This document shows positions 1 through 8,176 of a DNA stretch of 64,000 bases, piece by piece; the first letter of the stretch is position 1; every line of letters starts with the position of its first letter. The stretch comes from Actinomycetales bacterium. GTDB lineage: Bacteria > Actinomycetota > Actinomycetes > Actinomycetales > Dermatophilaceae. The stretch lies in NCBI GenBank assembly GCA_016710385.1, contig JADJVX010000017.1, forward strand, positions 1-64,000, given 5' to 3'. A program made the position numbers and the translations under genes. Under the pieces are notes generated by a model. It was not told the DNA's origin, made no database searches, and worked only from the letters and a program-made list of their open reading frames with translations.

Positions 1-523
1 ACGTACTCGATCACCGATGCTCGCAAGGAAAGGTCTCCTTCGCCGGTCCCTACTTCATCGCCGGCCAGGACCTGCTCGTGCGCGCCGACGACACGACGAT
101 CACCGGCGTCGACTCGCTCGCCGGCAAAGAAACTCTGCTCGGTCGAGGGCTCGACCTCGGCGACCAACGTCCAGAAGAAGGTCCCGGGCGTCAACCTGCA
201 GGAGTACAACACCTACACGCTCTGCGTGGACGTCTCAAGGCGGGCAACGTCGATGCCCTGACGACCGACGACACGATCCTCGCCGGCTACGCCGCGCAGG
301 AGGCCAACAAGGGCAAGCTCAAGGTCGTCGGCAAGACCTTCTCCACCGAGAACTACGGCGTCGGCCTCAAGAAGGGCGACGTGGAGTTCTGCAAGAAGGT
401 CACCGACGCCATCACCAAGTACATCTCCGGTGGCGAGTGGCAGAAGGCGGTCGACAAGAACTCGGCCCGGCCGGCTACAAGCCCGGCGCCGGCAACCCGC
501 CCACCCCGGCGGCCTGCTCCTGA
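1..523 (+). pseudogene. gluB: Glutamate-type ABC transporter substrate-binding protein, 3' part, frameshifted
   Basis: This is the C-terminal part of a family 3 solute-binding protein (SBP_bac_3), the extracytoplasmic receptor of a polar amino-acid ABC transporter. Recognisable stretches in three frames join into one protein: VSFAGPYFIAGQDLLVRADD, then NVQKKVPGVNLQEYNTYTLC, then AGNVDALTTDDTILAGYAAQ, ending GPAGYKPGAGNPP...AACS with TGA at 521-523. At least four single-base shifts are needed (near 30, 130, 235 and 465), several in short homopolymer or dinucleotide runs, which looks more like sequencing error than decay. The 5' end lies outside the window. The two permease genes follow directly, so the symbol is inferred from the GluABCD arrangement of actinobacteria. 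Glutamate as substrate is an inference. Confidence 0.8.
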
Positions 524-539
524 CCCAGCACCGCCCGCG

Positions 540-577
540 AGGTATGCCGTCCGCCCACCCGGGCGGACGGCATACCT
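540..577. terminator. Perfect intercistronic hairpin built from two copies of the dispersed motif
   Basis: Two perfect 17-base arms (540-556 and 561-577) flank the 4-base loop ACCC. Each arm carries GGTATGCCGT. It lies between the binding-protein and permease genes, where such hairpins often stop part of transcription or protect the upstream mRNA so that the binding protein is made in excess. There is no T-run. Confidence 0.7.
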
Positions 578-603
578 GCCCGTAGCAGTGGAAGGACGAT
601 CCC

Positions 604-1269
604 ATGGGTGAACTGTTCTCCCAGTACAACGTGCTGGGAGCTTTCGCATCACGATCGTGCTCACCGTCCTGTCGGCCCTGGGGGCCCTGGTGATCGGCAC
701 CGTCGTCGCGATCATGCGGGTCTCACCCGTGGGCTTCCTCAACAAGCTGGGAGCGCTCTACGTCAACCTGGTGCGCAACACTCCGCTCACCCTCATCATC
801 GTGTTCTGCAATATCGGGTTCATCGTCAACCTCGGGATGTCGGTCTCCGGACGATTTCGCGCGAAACAACCTGGTGTGGGCCACGATCGGTCTGGCGTTC
901 TATCACGCCGCGTTCGTCTGCGAGGCGCTGCGCAGTGGGGTCAACACCGTGCCGGCCGGACAGGCCGAGGCGGCTCGCTCGATCGGGCTGACCTTCGGCC
1001 AGAGCTTGCGGGAAGTCCTTCTGCCACAGGCATTCCGGGGCGCGATCACGCCGCTGGGCAACACTCTCATCGCCCTGACGAAGAACACCACGGTCGCCAC
1101 CGCCATCGGCGTGGCCGAGGTAGCCGGGCTCATGAAGACCATGCAGGAAGACCGGCCCGACCTCATGGTCCCGATCTTCCTGGTCGTCGCCATCGGCTTC
1201 GTCATCCTCACCCTGCCCATCGGCCTGGTGACCACCCACCTGTCGCAGAAGCTGGCGGTGAAGCGATGA
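604..1269 (+). pseudogene. gluC: Amino-acid ABC transporter permease, GluC-like, frameshifted
   Basis: Inner-membrane permease of the HisM/GlnP family, which forms the translocation channel with the second permease. It starts MGELFSQYNVLG at ATG 604, just after the hairpin. The segments VLTVLSALGALVIGTVVAIM (one frame) and WATIGLAFYHAAFVCEALRS (another) are continuous in homologues. The family signature for contact with the ATPase is present (EAARSIGLTFGQSLREVLLP...FRGAITPLGN). Two shifts are needed, near 642 and near 850. The stop overlaps the next start (ATGA at 1266-1269), which is a typical operon join. I treat the breaks as probable sequencing errors because all conserved blocks survive. 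Confidence 0.8.
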
Positions 1270-2200
1270 GCTCGGTTCTGTTCGACATCCCGGGCCCCAA
1301 GGCCCGCGCGCGGCACCGCCTCATCATGATCGTCAGCGCGGTGCTCACCCTGCTGGCCCTGGCCTAGGCGATCTCCCGCTTCGCGGCGAAGAGGGGAATC
1401 TGGAGGCGGCCAAGTGGACCCCGTTCCTCACTGGCGACATCTGGGTCAACTACCTCATCCCCGGTTTGATCAACACCCTCAAGGCGGCCGCGATCTCGGT
1501 CGTCCTCGCCGGCGCCTTCGGGTTGCTCTTCGGCATCGGTCGGCTGTCCGACAACGCCGCAATCCGCTGGATCAGCACGGTCATCGTCGAGTTCTTCCGC
1601 TCGGTGCCCGTGCTCGTCATGATGGTCGCGGCCTTCGGCCTGTTCTCGTTCAATCGGGTGTTCGAGGCGTCGATCAACCCGCTGGCCGCCGTCATCACCG
1701 GCCTCACCCTGTACAACGGCTCCGTGGTGGCCGAGTTGCTGCGCTCCCGGGTGGGAGGACTGCCCAGCGGCCAGTCCGAGGCGGGGCTGGCCATCGGGCT
1801 CACCCGCAGTCAGACGCTACGATCGATCCTGCTCCCCCAGGCGATTACCGCGATGCTGCCGGCCTTGGTGAGTCAGCTCGTTGTCATCCTCAAGGACACC
1901 GCGCTCGGGGCGATTATCACCTACCCCGAGTTGCTCACCACCTTCAGCCAGATCGGGTCCTACAAGTCCAACCCCGTGCCCGCTCTCATCGTCATCGCGC
2001 TGATCTTCATCGCGATCAACTATCTGCTCACGTCGGCGGCGGCCAAGATCGAGGCGCGGTTGCGCGACAAGGGTCGCGCCACGATCGCGAAGGGCACCAT
2101 CGGGCCGCCCAACCGGGTCGACCTCGAGCCCGTCGAAGAGGCGCTGATCGCCGCCGACGAGAGCGTTCTGCACGAGAGGTATCGCACCCCCGACAAGTGA
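1266..2200 (+). pseudogene. gluD: Amino-acid ABC transporter permease, GluD-like, frameshifted
   Basis: Second permease of the polar amino-acid transporter. The start ATG 1266 overlaps the gluC stop. The N-terminus (MSSVLFDIPGPKARARHRLI) is in one frame with a first membrane segment and runs into TAG near 1366. From about 1390 the protein continues in another frame through GLINTLKAAAISVVLAGAFG, the permease signature EAGLAIGLTRSQTLRSILLP, and a charged C-terminal tail ending HERYRTPDK. One shift near 1370-1395 is enough to repair it. The order binding protein, permease, permease matches gluBCD; the ATPase gene (gluA) would lie upstream of the window. Confidence 0.8.
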
Positions 2201-2238
2201 ATCTCGGCTCAGCAGAACGGGCTTGGGACAACGGGATT

Positions 2239-2256
2239 CCCTACCGACCGGTAGGG
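2239..2256. promoter_or_regulatory. Candidate TetR-type operator upstream of the etf genes
   Basis: CCCTACC and GGTAGGG (2239-2245, 2250-2256) form an inverted repeat around GACC, about 105 bases before etfB. Short palindromes with an ACCGACCGGT-like centre are typical TetR-family operators, and TetR regulators often control acyl-CoA metabolism. No regulator gene is in view, so the assignment is inference. Confidence 0.4.
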
Positions 2257-2361
2257 GACCTATGACCCACTTGCCGATTCCGCCAAAGCTGGCAGGCTCT
2301 TGCCTGACGCACGCCTCCCCACCCGTCCGACAGTCCGTTTGAGAAGACAGGTCAGCCACGC

Positions 2362-3006
2362 ATGAAGATCGTCGTCCTGGTCAAGTACGTGCCCGAGCCC
2401 ACCGCGACCTGGAAGTTCGCGCCCGACCTCACGGTCGACCGCGCGGGCGTCGAGGGACGCCTCTCCGAGCTTGACGAGTATGCCGTCGAGCAGGCCACTC
2501 GGCTGGCCGAGTCCGGTGCGGCCGACGAGGTCGTCTTCCTCACCGTCGGCCCGGCCAAGGCCACCGAAGGCCTGCGCAAGGCCCTGGCGATCGGCGGCAC
2601 CAGCGCCGTCCACGTCGTCGACGACGCGATCCACGGATCCTGCGCCTTGGGCACCTCGCTGGTCCTGGCCAAGGCCCTGGAAAAGATCGGCTACGACCTC
2701 GTCCTCACCGGTATGGCATCCACGGATGCCGAGCTGTCGGTCGTGCCCTCGATGGTTGCCGACCGGCTCGGGGCCAACCAGGCGACCTTCGCCGGTGAGC
2801 TGTCGGTCGACGGCAGCACGGTGTCGATCCGCCGCGACACCGACGTCGCCAGCGAACGGGTCAGCGTGTCGCTGCCTGCTGTCGTGTCGGTGACCGACCA
2901 GACCGGCGAGGCCCGCTACCCCGCCTTCAAGGCGATCATGGGCGCCAAGAAGAAGCCCATCCAGACCATGTCGCTAGCCGACCTCGGCGTCGACGCGGCG
3001 CGGTGA
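2362..3006 (+). CDS. etfB: Electron transfer flavoprotein beta subunit, C-terminally truncated
   Basis: EtfB pairs with EtfA to carry electrons from acyl-CoA dehydrogenases to a membrane oxidoreductase. The N-terminus MKIVVLVKYVPEP and the conserved regions DEYAVEQATRLAE, LTGMASTDAELSVVPSMVAD and RYPAFKAIMGAKKKPI are characteristic. The protein stops at 214 residues, while family members are usually about 250-260: the last ~45 residues, which help hold AMP and dock EtfA, are missing. The stop at 3004-3006 is followed at once by a stretch that encodes an internal part of EtfA, so the junction looks like a deletion that removed the end of etfB and the start of etfA. It heads the run of genes leading to the megasynthase. 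Confidence 0.85.
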   Translation: MKIVVLVKYVPEPTATWKFAPDLTVDRAGVEGRLSELDEYAVEQATRLAESGAADEVVFLTVGPAKATEGLRKALAIGGTSAVHVVDDAIHGSCALGTSLVLAKALEKIGYDLVLTGMASTDAELSVVPSMVADRLGANQATFAGELSVDGSTVSIRRDTDVASERVSVSLPAVVSVTDQTGEARYPAFKAIMGAKKKPIQTMSLADLGVDAAR

Positions 3007-3875
3007 GCCGGCCGCCGTCGTCTTCGGCGACGCGTCCGATCAGGTCGTCTCGCAGCTGGCGGAATACGGCGCGACCAAGGTGTATGCCGTTGGCGCCCCC
3101 GAGATGCAGGAGTTCCTCTCGCTGCCCAAGGCCGAGGCCGTCGTGCAGATCGCCCAGGCGAGCAACCCGGTCGCGATCCTCGTGACCAGCGGCCCCGAGG
3201 GCAAGGACGTCGCCGCCCGGGTCGCGGTCCGGCTCAACGCCGGCATCATTCCCGACGCCACCACGGTGAGCCTCGACGGCGACACGGTGTCGGCCGTCCA
3301 GACTGTCTTCGCGGGTCGATTCCAGGCCACCAGCCAGGTGCTGCGTGGCCCGGCCGTCGTCACCATGCGCCCTAACGCCACGTCGGCCGAAGCCGCGCCG
3401 GCCAGCGCTGGCGTCGAGTCCGTCGACGTGAGCGTCAGCGATGGCGCCAAGGGTGCCAAGGTCGACTCCCGTGAGCCCAAGGTCTCGACTGGCCGTCCCG
3501 AGCTCACCGACGCGGCGATGGTCGTGGCCGGTGGCCGTGGCGTGGGCTCTGAAGAGGGCTTCGGGGTCATAGAGAAGACCGCCGACGCCCTCGGCGCAGC
3601 GGTCGGTGCCTCGCACGGTGACCGACCAGCACTGGGCACCCCACGAGCTGCAGGTCGGCCAGACCGGCAAGACCGTCGCCCCGTCGCTCTACCTCGCCGC
3701 CGGCATCTCCGGTGCCATCCAGCACCGCGCCGGGATGCAGAGCAGCAAGACGATCGTCGTGGTCAACAAGGACGCCAAGGCGCCGCTGTTCCAGATCGCC
3801 GACTTCGGTGTCGTCGGCGACTTGCACGCGGTGTTGCCGGCCCTCGTCGACGAGGTGGCCAAGCGCAAGGGCTGA
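3005..3875 (+). pseudogene. etfA: Electron transfer flavoprotein alpha subunit, missing its N-terminus, one frameshift
   Basis: EtfA binds the FAD that shuttles electrons with EtfB. Coding sequence begins in mid-protein with EPAAVVFGDASDQVVSQLAE; roughly 30 N-terminal residues and the start codon normally found upstream are absent. It then runs through GPEGKDVAARVAVRLNAGII, the FAD-domain region PELTDAAMVVAGGRGVGSEE, and after a shift near 3617 through DQHWAPHELQVGQTGKTVAP, LYLAAGISGAIQHRAGMQ (the FAD-binding signature) and FGVVGDLHAVLPALVDEVA, ending at TGA 3873-3875. The only nearby in-frame start is GTG at 3080, too late for a full protein. Either the assembly lost about 200-250 bases or the gene is really damaged. 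Confidence 0.8.
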
Positions 3876-3971
3876 CCCTCCCGAGCAGCGACCCCCGAGG
3901 TCGCCGCGCCCCCCGACGACCCGCACGGCCTGCCCGACCTGCACGGCATACAGCACGAAGGAGACTTATCG

Positions 3972-6194
3972 ATGATGGCGGTCCGGTTCATCCTCGGCCT
4001 GTTGCTCACCCTGGTCTGCCTGGGCATCGCCGGACGCCGCCTGATGTTCCTCGTCCGGCTGGGCCGCACCGCCCAGCCGCTGCAGGGTGACCGCCGTCCC
4101 GAAACCGGGGCGGCGGTCAAGGCTGAACTCCTGGAAGTCGCCGGTCAGCGCAAGCTGCTCAAGTGGACGGTGCCGGGCGTCGCGCACTTCGCGGTGTTCT
4201 GGGGCTTCATGGTGCTGCTGTTCACCGTGCTGGAAGCCTTCGGCGGTCTGGTCAACCCGCGCTTCCAGATCCCGTTCTTCGGCAACTGGGCCTGGTTCGG
4301 GTTCGTCGAAGACCTCTTCGCCATGCTCTGCGTCGCGGCGATCGCGGCCTTCGTGGCGATCCGGATCAAAGAAGCGCCCGCCGGGCCCGGTCGGCGCAGC
4401 CGCTTCTTCGGCTCGCACCTTGGGCCGGCCTGGTTCGTCCTGTTCATGATCTTCAACGTCGTGTGGACCCTGCTGGCCTACCGCGGTGCCTCGATCAACG
4501 CCCAGCGGGTCAACGAACTGGCCGGCACCGCCGATGCGCCGTTGACGTTCCTCCAGGGGGCCTTCGCGTCGCAGTGGTTCGCCGCGCTGTTCCACCCGCT
4601 CGGCGAGTCGACCAACGAGATCCTCGAGACGGTGCTCCTGCTGATCTCGCTGGCCGTGCTGCTCGGCTTCACGATCTTCGTCACCTACAGCAAGCACCTG
4701 CACATCTTCCTGTCGATCGCCAACGTCGCCTTTGCCCGCCGGCCACGTGCTCTTGGCGCGCTGCAGCCGGTCTACTCCGGTGGCAAGAAAGTCGACTTCG
4801 AAGACCCGGGCGACGACGACCTCATGGGTGTCGGCAAGATCGAAGACTTCACCTGGAAGGGCTTGCTGGACTTCGGCACCTGCACCGAGTGCGGCCGTTG
4901 CCAGAGCCAGTGCCCGGCGTGGAACACCGACAAGCCACTCTCGCCCAAGGTCCTCATGATGACCCTGCGCGACCATGCCCTGGCCAAGGCGCCCTACCTG
5001 CTGGCGACCAAGGAGGCACCCGAGGGGACCGAGCCGACCGGCATACCGGAGGCTGCCAGCGCCGAAGCCGAGAAGCCGCTCGTCGGCCCGATGGGCGACG
5101 AGACCGCGCGCGTGGACGAGCACGGGGTCTCCGGCGAGGGCGTCGTGCCCTTCGACATGCTGTGGTCCTGCACCACCTGCGGTGCCTGCGTCGAACAGTG
5201 CCCGGTCGACATCGAGCACGTCGACCACATCGTCGACATGCGCCGCTACCAGGTGCTCATGGAGTCGGCCTTCCCCGAGGAGGCCGGCATTATGCTGCGC
5301 AACCTCGAGCACGCCGGTGACCCATGGGGACTGGGCGCCTCGATGCGCCTGGAGTGGGCCGAGTCGCTGGACTTCGAGGTCCGGGTCTTCGGTGCCGCGG
5401 GCGAGGACAAGATCCCCGACGACGTCGAGTACCTCTACTGGGTCGGCTGCGCAGGTGCCCTCGACGACACCGCGAAGCGCACCGCACGGGCGGTCGCGAC
5501 CCTGCTGCACGAGGCTGGGGTGGAGTTCATGGTGCTCGGCGAGGGTGAGACCTGCACCGGCGACCCGGCTCGCCGGATGGGGCATGAGTTCCTCTTCCAG
5601 ATGCTGGCGATGCAGAACGTGGAGACCCTCAACGAGGTCGGTGCCAAGCGCATCGTCGTCACCTGCGCACACTGCTACAACACGCTGGCCAACGAATACC
5701 CGCAGGTCGGTGGCCACTACGAGGTGGTCCACCACACGACCCTGTTGGCCCGATTGGTCGCCGAGAAGCGCCTCACCCCGGTGGCTCGGGTCGACGCCTC
5801 GGTGACCTACCACGACCCGTGCTACCTCGGTCGGCACAACCGGATCTTCGCCGCACCCCGTGAGGTGCTCGGCGCGGTGCCGGGAGCCACCCTGACCGAG
5901 ATGCCCCGCACCCGCGAGCGCTCGTTCTGCTGCGGCGCCGGCGGCGCCCGGATGTGGATGGACGAGACCCTCGGCACGCGGATCAACCAGAACCGCGCCG
6001 ACGAGGCCATCGCCACCTCGGCCTCGCTCGTCACCGCGGCGTGCCCGTTCTGCATCACCATGCTCAGCGACGGAGTCGCCCAACGCCAGCAGGAAGGCCG
6101 CGCGGTGGGCGTCGAGGTCACCGACGTCGCCGAGGTGCTGCTGCGTTCGGTCCGACCCGACCTGCTCGACACGGCAGCAGCCGTGCCCGAATGA
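3972..6194 (+). CDS. etfD: Membrane Fe-S oxidoreductase EtfD (Etf:quinone oxidoreductase)
   Basis: A 740-residue membrane protein that takes electrons from EtfAB and delivers them to menaquinone. The N-terminal ~250 residues hold about five to six membrane segments like NarI or HdrE. Two 4Fe-4S motifs follow: CTECGRCQSQCP (C304, C307, C310, C314) and CTTCGACVEQCP (C400, C403, C406, C410). The C-terminal half has two CCG-type cysteine domains (TCAHCYN near 565, FCCGAGG near 653, and ACPFC). This is the layout of mycobacterial EtfD and Bacillus FadF. AAGGAG at about 3958-3963 precedes the tandem ATGATG start. Its place between etfBA and the dehydrogenase gene fits the role well. The frame is intact, unlike its neighbours. 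Confidence 0.9.
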   Translation: MMAVRFILGLLLTLVCLGIAGRRLMFLVRLGRTAQPLQGDRRPETGAAVKAELLEVAGQRKLLKWTVPGVAHFAVFWGFMVLLFTVLEAFGGLVNPRFQIPFFGNWAWFGFVEDLFAMLCVAAIAAFVAIRIKEAPAGPGRRSRFFGSHLGPAWFVLFMIFNVVWTLLAYRGASINAQRVNELAGTADAPLTFLQGAFASQWFAALFHPLGESTNEILETVLLLISLAVLLGFTIFVTYSKHLHIFLSIANVAFARRPRALGALQPVYSGGKKVDFEDPGDDDLMGVGKIEDFTWKGLLDFGTCTECGRCQSQCPAWNTDKPLSPKVLMMTLRDHALAKAPYLLATKEAPEGTEPTGIPEAASAEAEKPLVGPMGDETARVDEHGVSGEGVVPFDMLWSCTTCGACVEQCPVDIEHVDHIVDMRRYQVLMESAFPEEAGIMLRNLEHAGDPWGLGASMRLEWAESLDFEVRVFGAAGEDKIPDDVEYLYWVGCAGALDDTAKRTARAVATLLHEAGVEFMVLGEGETCTGDPARRMGHEFLFQMLAMQNVETLNEVGAKRIVVTCAHCYNTLANEYPQVGGHYEVVHHTTLLARLVAEKRLTPVARVDASVTYHDPCYLGRHNRIFAAPREVLGAVPGATLTEMPRTRERSFCCGAGGARMWMDETLGTRINQNRADEAIATSASLVTAACPFCITMLSDGVAQRQQEGRAVGVEVTDVAEVLLRSVRPDLLDTAAAVPE

Positions 6195-6294
6195 TCCGCC
6201 TGCCACCGAAGAAGCGCACGACCGACGTACCACCACCTGCACAACCGTTAGCTCAACCGCCTGATCCCGTTTCTCCCAGCGCAAGGACGACACG

Positions 6295-8001
6295 ATGAGC
6301 GAGACCACCGAGACCTTCAGCCACGTCGGCGGTGCCGGACTGGACCTGGAAAGCCTCAACCTCATGCTCGAAGCGCTCGGCGACTTCGTCGACGCGGCGA
6401 TGTCCCCCGAGCTGCAGCTGGACCTCGACCACGAGGACCGTTGCCCCGAGGACATCGTCCGGGCCATGTCCGACCCCGAGCAGCTCGGCGTGCAGCTCGT
6501 CTTCGTCCCAGAGGCCTACGACGGGATGGACGGCGGGGCGTTCGACGCCTATCGGGTGTGCGAGGTCATGGCCCGCAAGGACATCGGCCTGGCGACCGCC
6601 GTCTTTGCGACCTTCCTCGGCTCGGACCCGATCGTCGTCGGCGCGACCGAAGAACAGAAGCAACTGTGGCTCGGTGCCATCGCCCGCGAGGGTGTCGTCT
6701 TTGCCTATGGCGCCACCGAACCCGAGGCGGGCTCCGGACCTGGGGGCGCTGGAGACCACGGCCACTCCAGTGCAGGGTGACGACGGCCAGACCGTCGAAT
6801 ACATCATCAACGGCAAGAAGCAGTGGATCTCCAACGGCACCATCGCCGACTACACGACGATCCTGGCCAAGACCGAGGCCGGCCCGTCGTGGTTCGTCGT
6901 CGAGAAGGGCGCCGAGGGATTCAGCTCCGCTCCCCCGAGGACAAGCACGGCCTGCGGTTGTCCAACACCGCAGCCCTCTTCCTCGACGACGTGCGCATCC
7001 CCGCGGCCAACCTCATCGGTGGTGTCGAAGGGCGCGGTCTGGTCCAGGCTCAGCAGGTCTTCGGCTACACCCGCCTGATGGTCGCGGCGTTCGGTCTCGG
7101 TGGCGGCTGGGAGGCCCTCGACCGGGCCATCCAGTACTCCATGAACCGCGTCCAGGGTGGCAGTCTGCTGTGCGAGAAGCAGGGCTACACCCACAAGCTC
7201 ATCGTTCCGCACGCCGTGCGGCTGGAGGCGTCTCGGGCCTTCATCGAGGACACCGCCGACAAGATCGACCGCGGCCTAGGCCTCAACGGCGCGATGAACA
7301 CCGAGGGCGCGATCGCCAAGTACCTCGCGACCGAGGCGGGCAACGCTGCTGCCGACGCCGCCATCCAGGCCCATGGTGGCTACGGCTACACCCGCCCGTA
7401 TGTCGTCGAGAAGGTCAAGCGCGACGTGCGGATCACGACGATCTACGAAGGCACCTCCGAGATCATGGAGATGACCATCGCCCGTGACCGCTGGCAGCAG
7501 CACCTCAAGACCCAGGGCGGCTACTACCGTGACAAGGGAGCGGCGCTGCGCCGGTTGCACGCCCAGCACCCGCGGGTCGGTGCCGACATCGCCGGCCTGG
7601 CGTGCGAGGCGCTCGCTGTGGTCCTCGAGGCGTGCCGGACCGGGCGCCTGACCCGCAACCAGCACATCCTCTTCCGGCTCGGCGAGTTGATCGCCTTCTG
7701 CGAGGGTGCCGAGGTCTTCGCCCAGCGCGCGGCAGCCGCGCAGACCGACTCGGCCCACGAGAAGAGCCTGCACCGCTTCGACGCCGACACCTTCGCGGCG
7801 ATGTCCCGCGTCTACGCGCGGGAGGCCGCCGCGCGGGTGGCCCTCGACGGCTCCCGTTGGGTCGCCGGTGCGGCCGACCCCGGCAGCCCCGCCGTGGCCG
7901 CCGTCGCCAACATCCCGACGGCCGCGATCCAGGCGGCCCAAGCCGGGCTCGTCACCGACATGGACTACGTCGCCGACGCACTCTATGACCGGCGCGGCTG
8001 A
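6295..8001 (+). pseudogene. Acyl-CoA dehydrogenase with C-terminal extension, two frameshifts
   Basis: FAD-dependent acyl-CoA dehydrogenase, which introduces an alpha,beta double bond in an acyl-CoA and passes electrons to Etf. AAGGA at 6283-6287 precedes ATG 6295. The first segment ends YGATEPEAGS near 6735; a one-base insertion shifts the frame, which continues with LGALETTATPVQGDDGQTVE and INGKKQWISNGTIADYTTIL. A second shift near 6930 leads into RLSNTAALFLDDVRIPAANL, GGYGYTRPYVVEKVKRDVRI and IYEGTSEIMEM, whose Glu is at the position of the catalytic base. About 150 further helical residues follow the usual end of the fold, for about 568 residues in total. All conserved blocks are kept, so the breaks may be sequencing errors. 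Direct neighbours are etfD and the synthase. Confidence 0.85.
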
Positions 8002-8027
8002 CCCATCCCGTCTCACGACTTGACGAC

Positions 8028-8058
8028 CGGGAGAGCGGCGCGCGGCGTCGCTCTCCCG
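8028..8058. terminator. Stem-loop between the dehydrogenase and the megasynthase
   Basis: CGGGAGAGCG (8028-8037) and CGCTCTCCCG (8049-8058) are perfect complements around an 11-base GC-rich loop. It lies 27 bases after the dehydrogenase stop and may end or thin transcription there, which would give the synthase gene its own promoter in the following 118 bases. There is no T-run. Confidence 0.6.
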
Positions 8059-8176
8059 ACACCCCAGTGCCCGCCACCGACGTCGGGCGCCGGGGACGGC
8101 ATACCTGCAGTGTTTTCGACGTTTCTCGCCTCTCGCTCGACGTGACGCACGACCGGATCCACCGGAAGGACCCACC

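Noticed and set aside
3966..6467. Long open frames on the minus strand opposite etfD, the megasynthase and the carboxylase (for example 3966-6467, 7952-10624, 15131-17611, 21089-23149)
   Set aside because: They are expected opposite highly biased GC-rich codons, show no motifs or domain patterns, and lie over genes with clear families.
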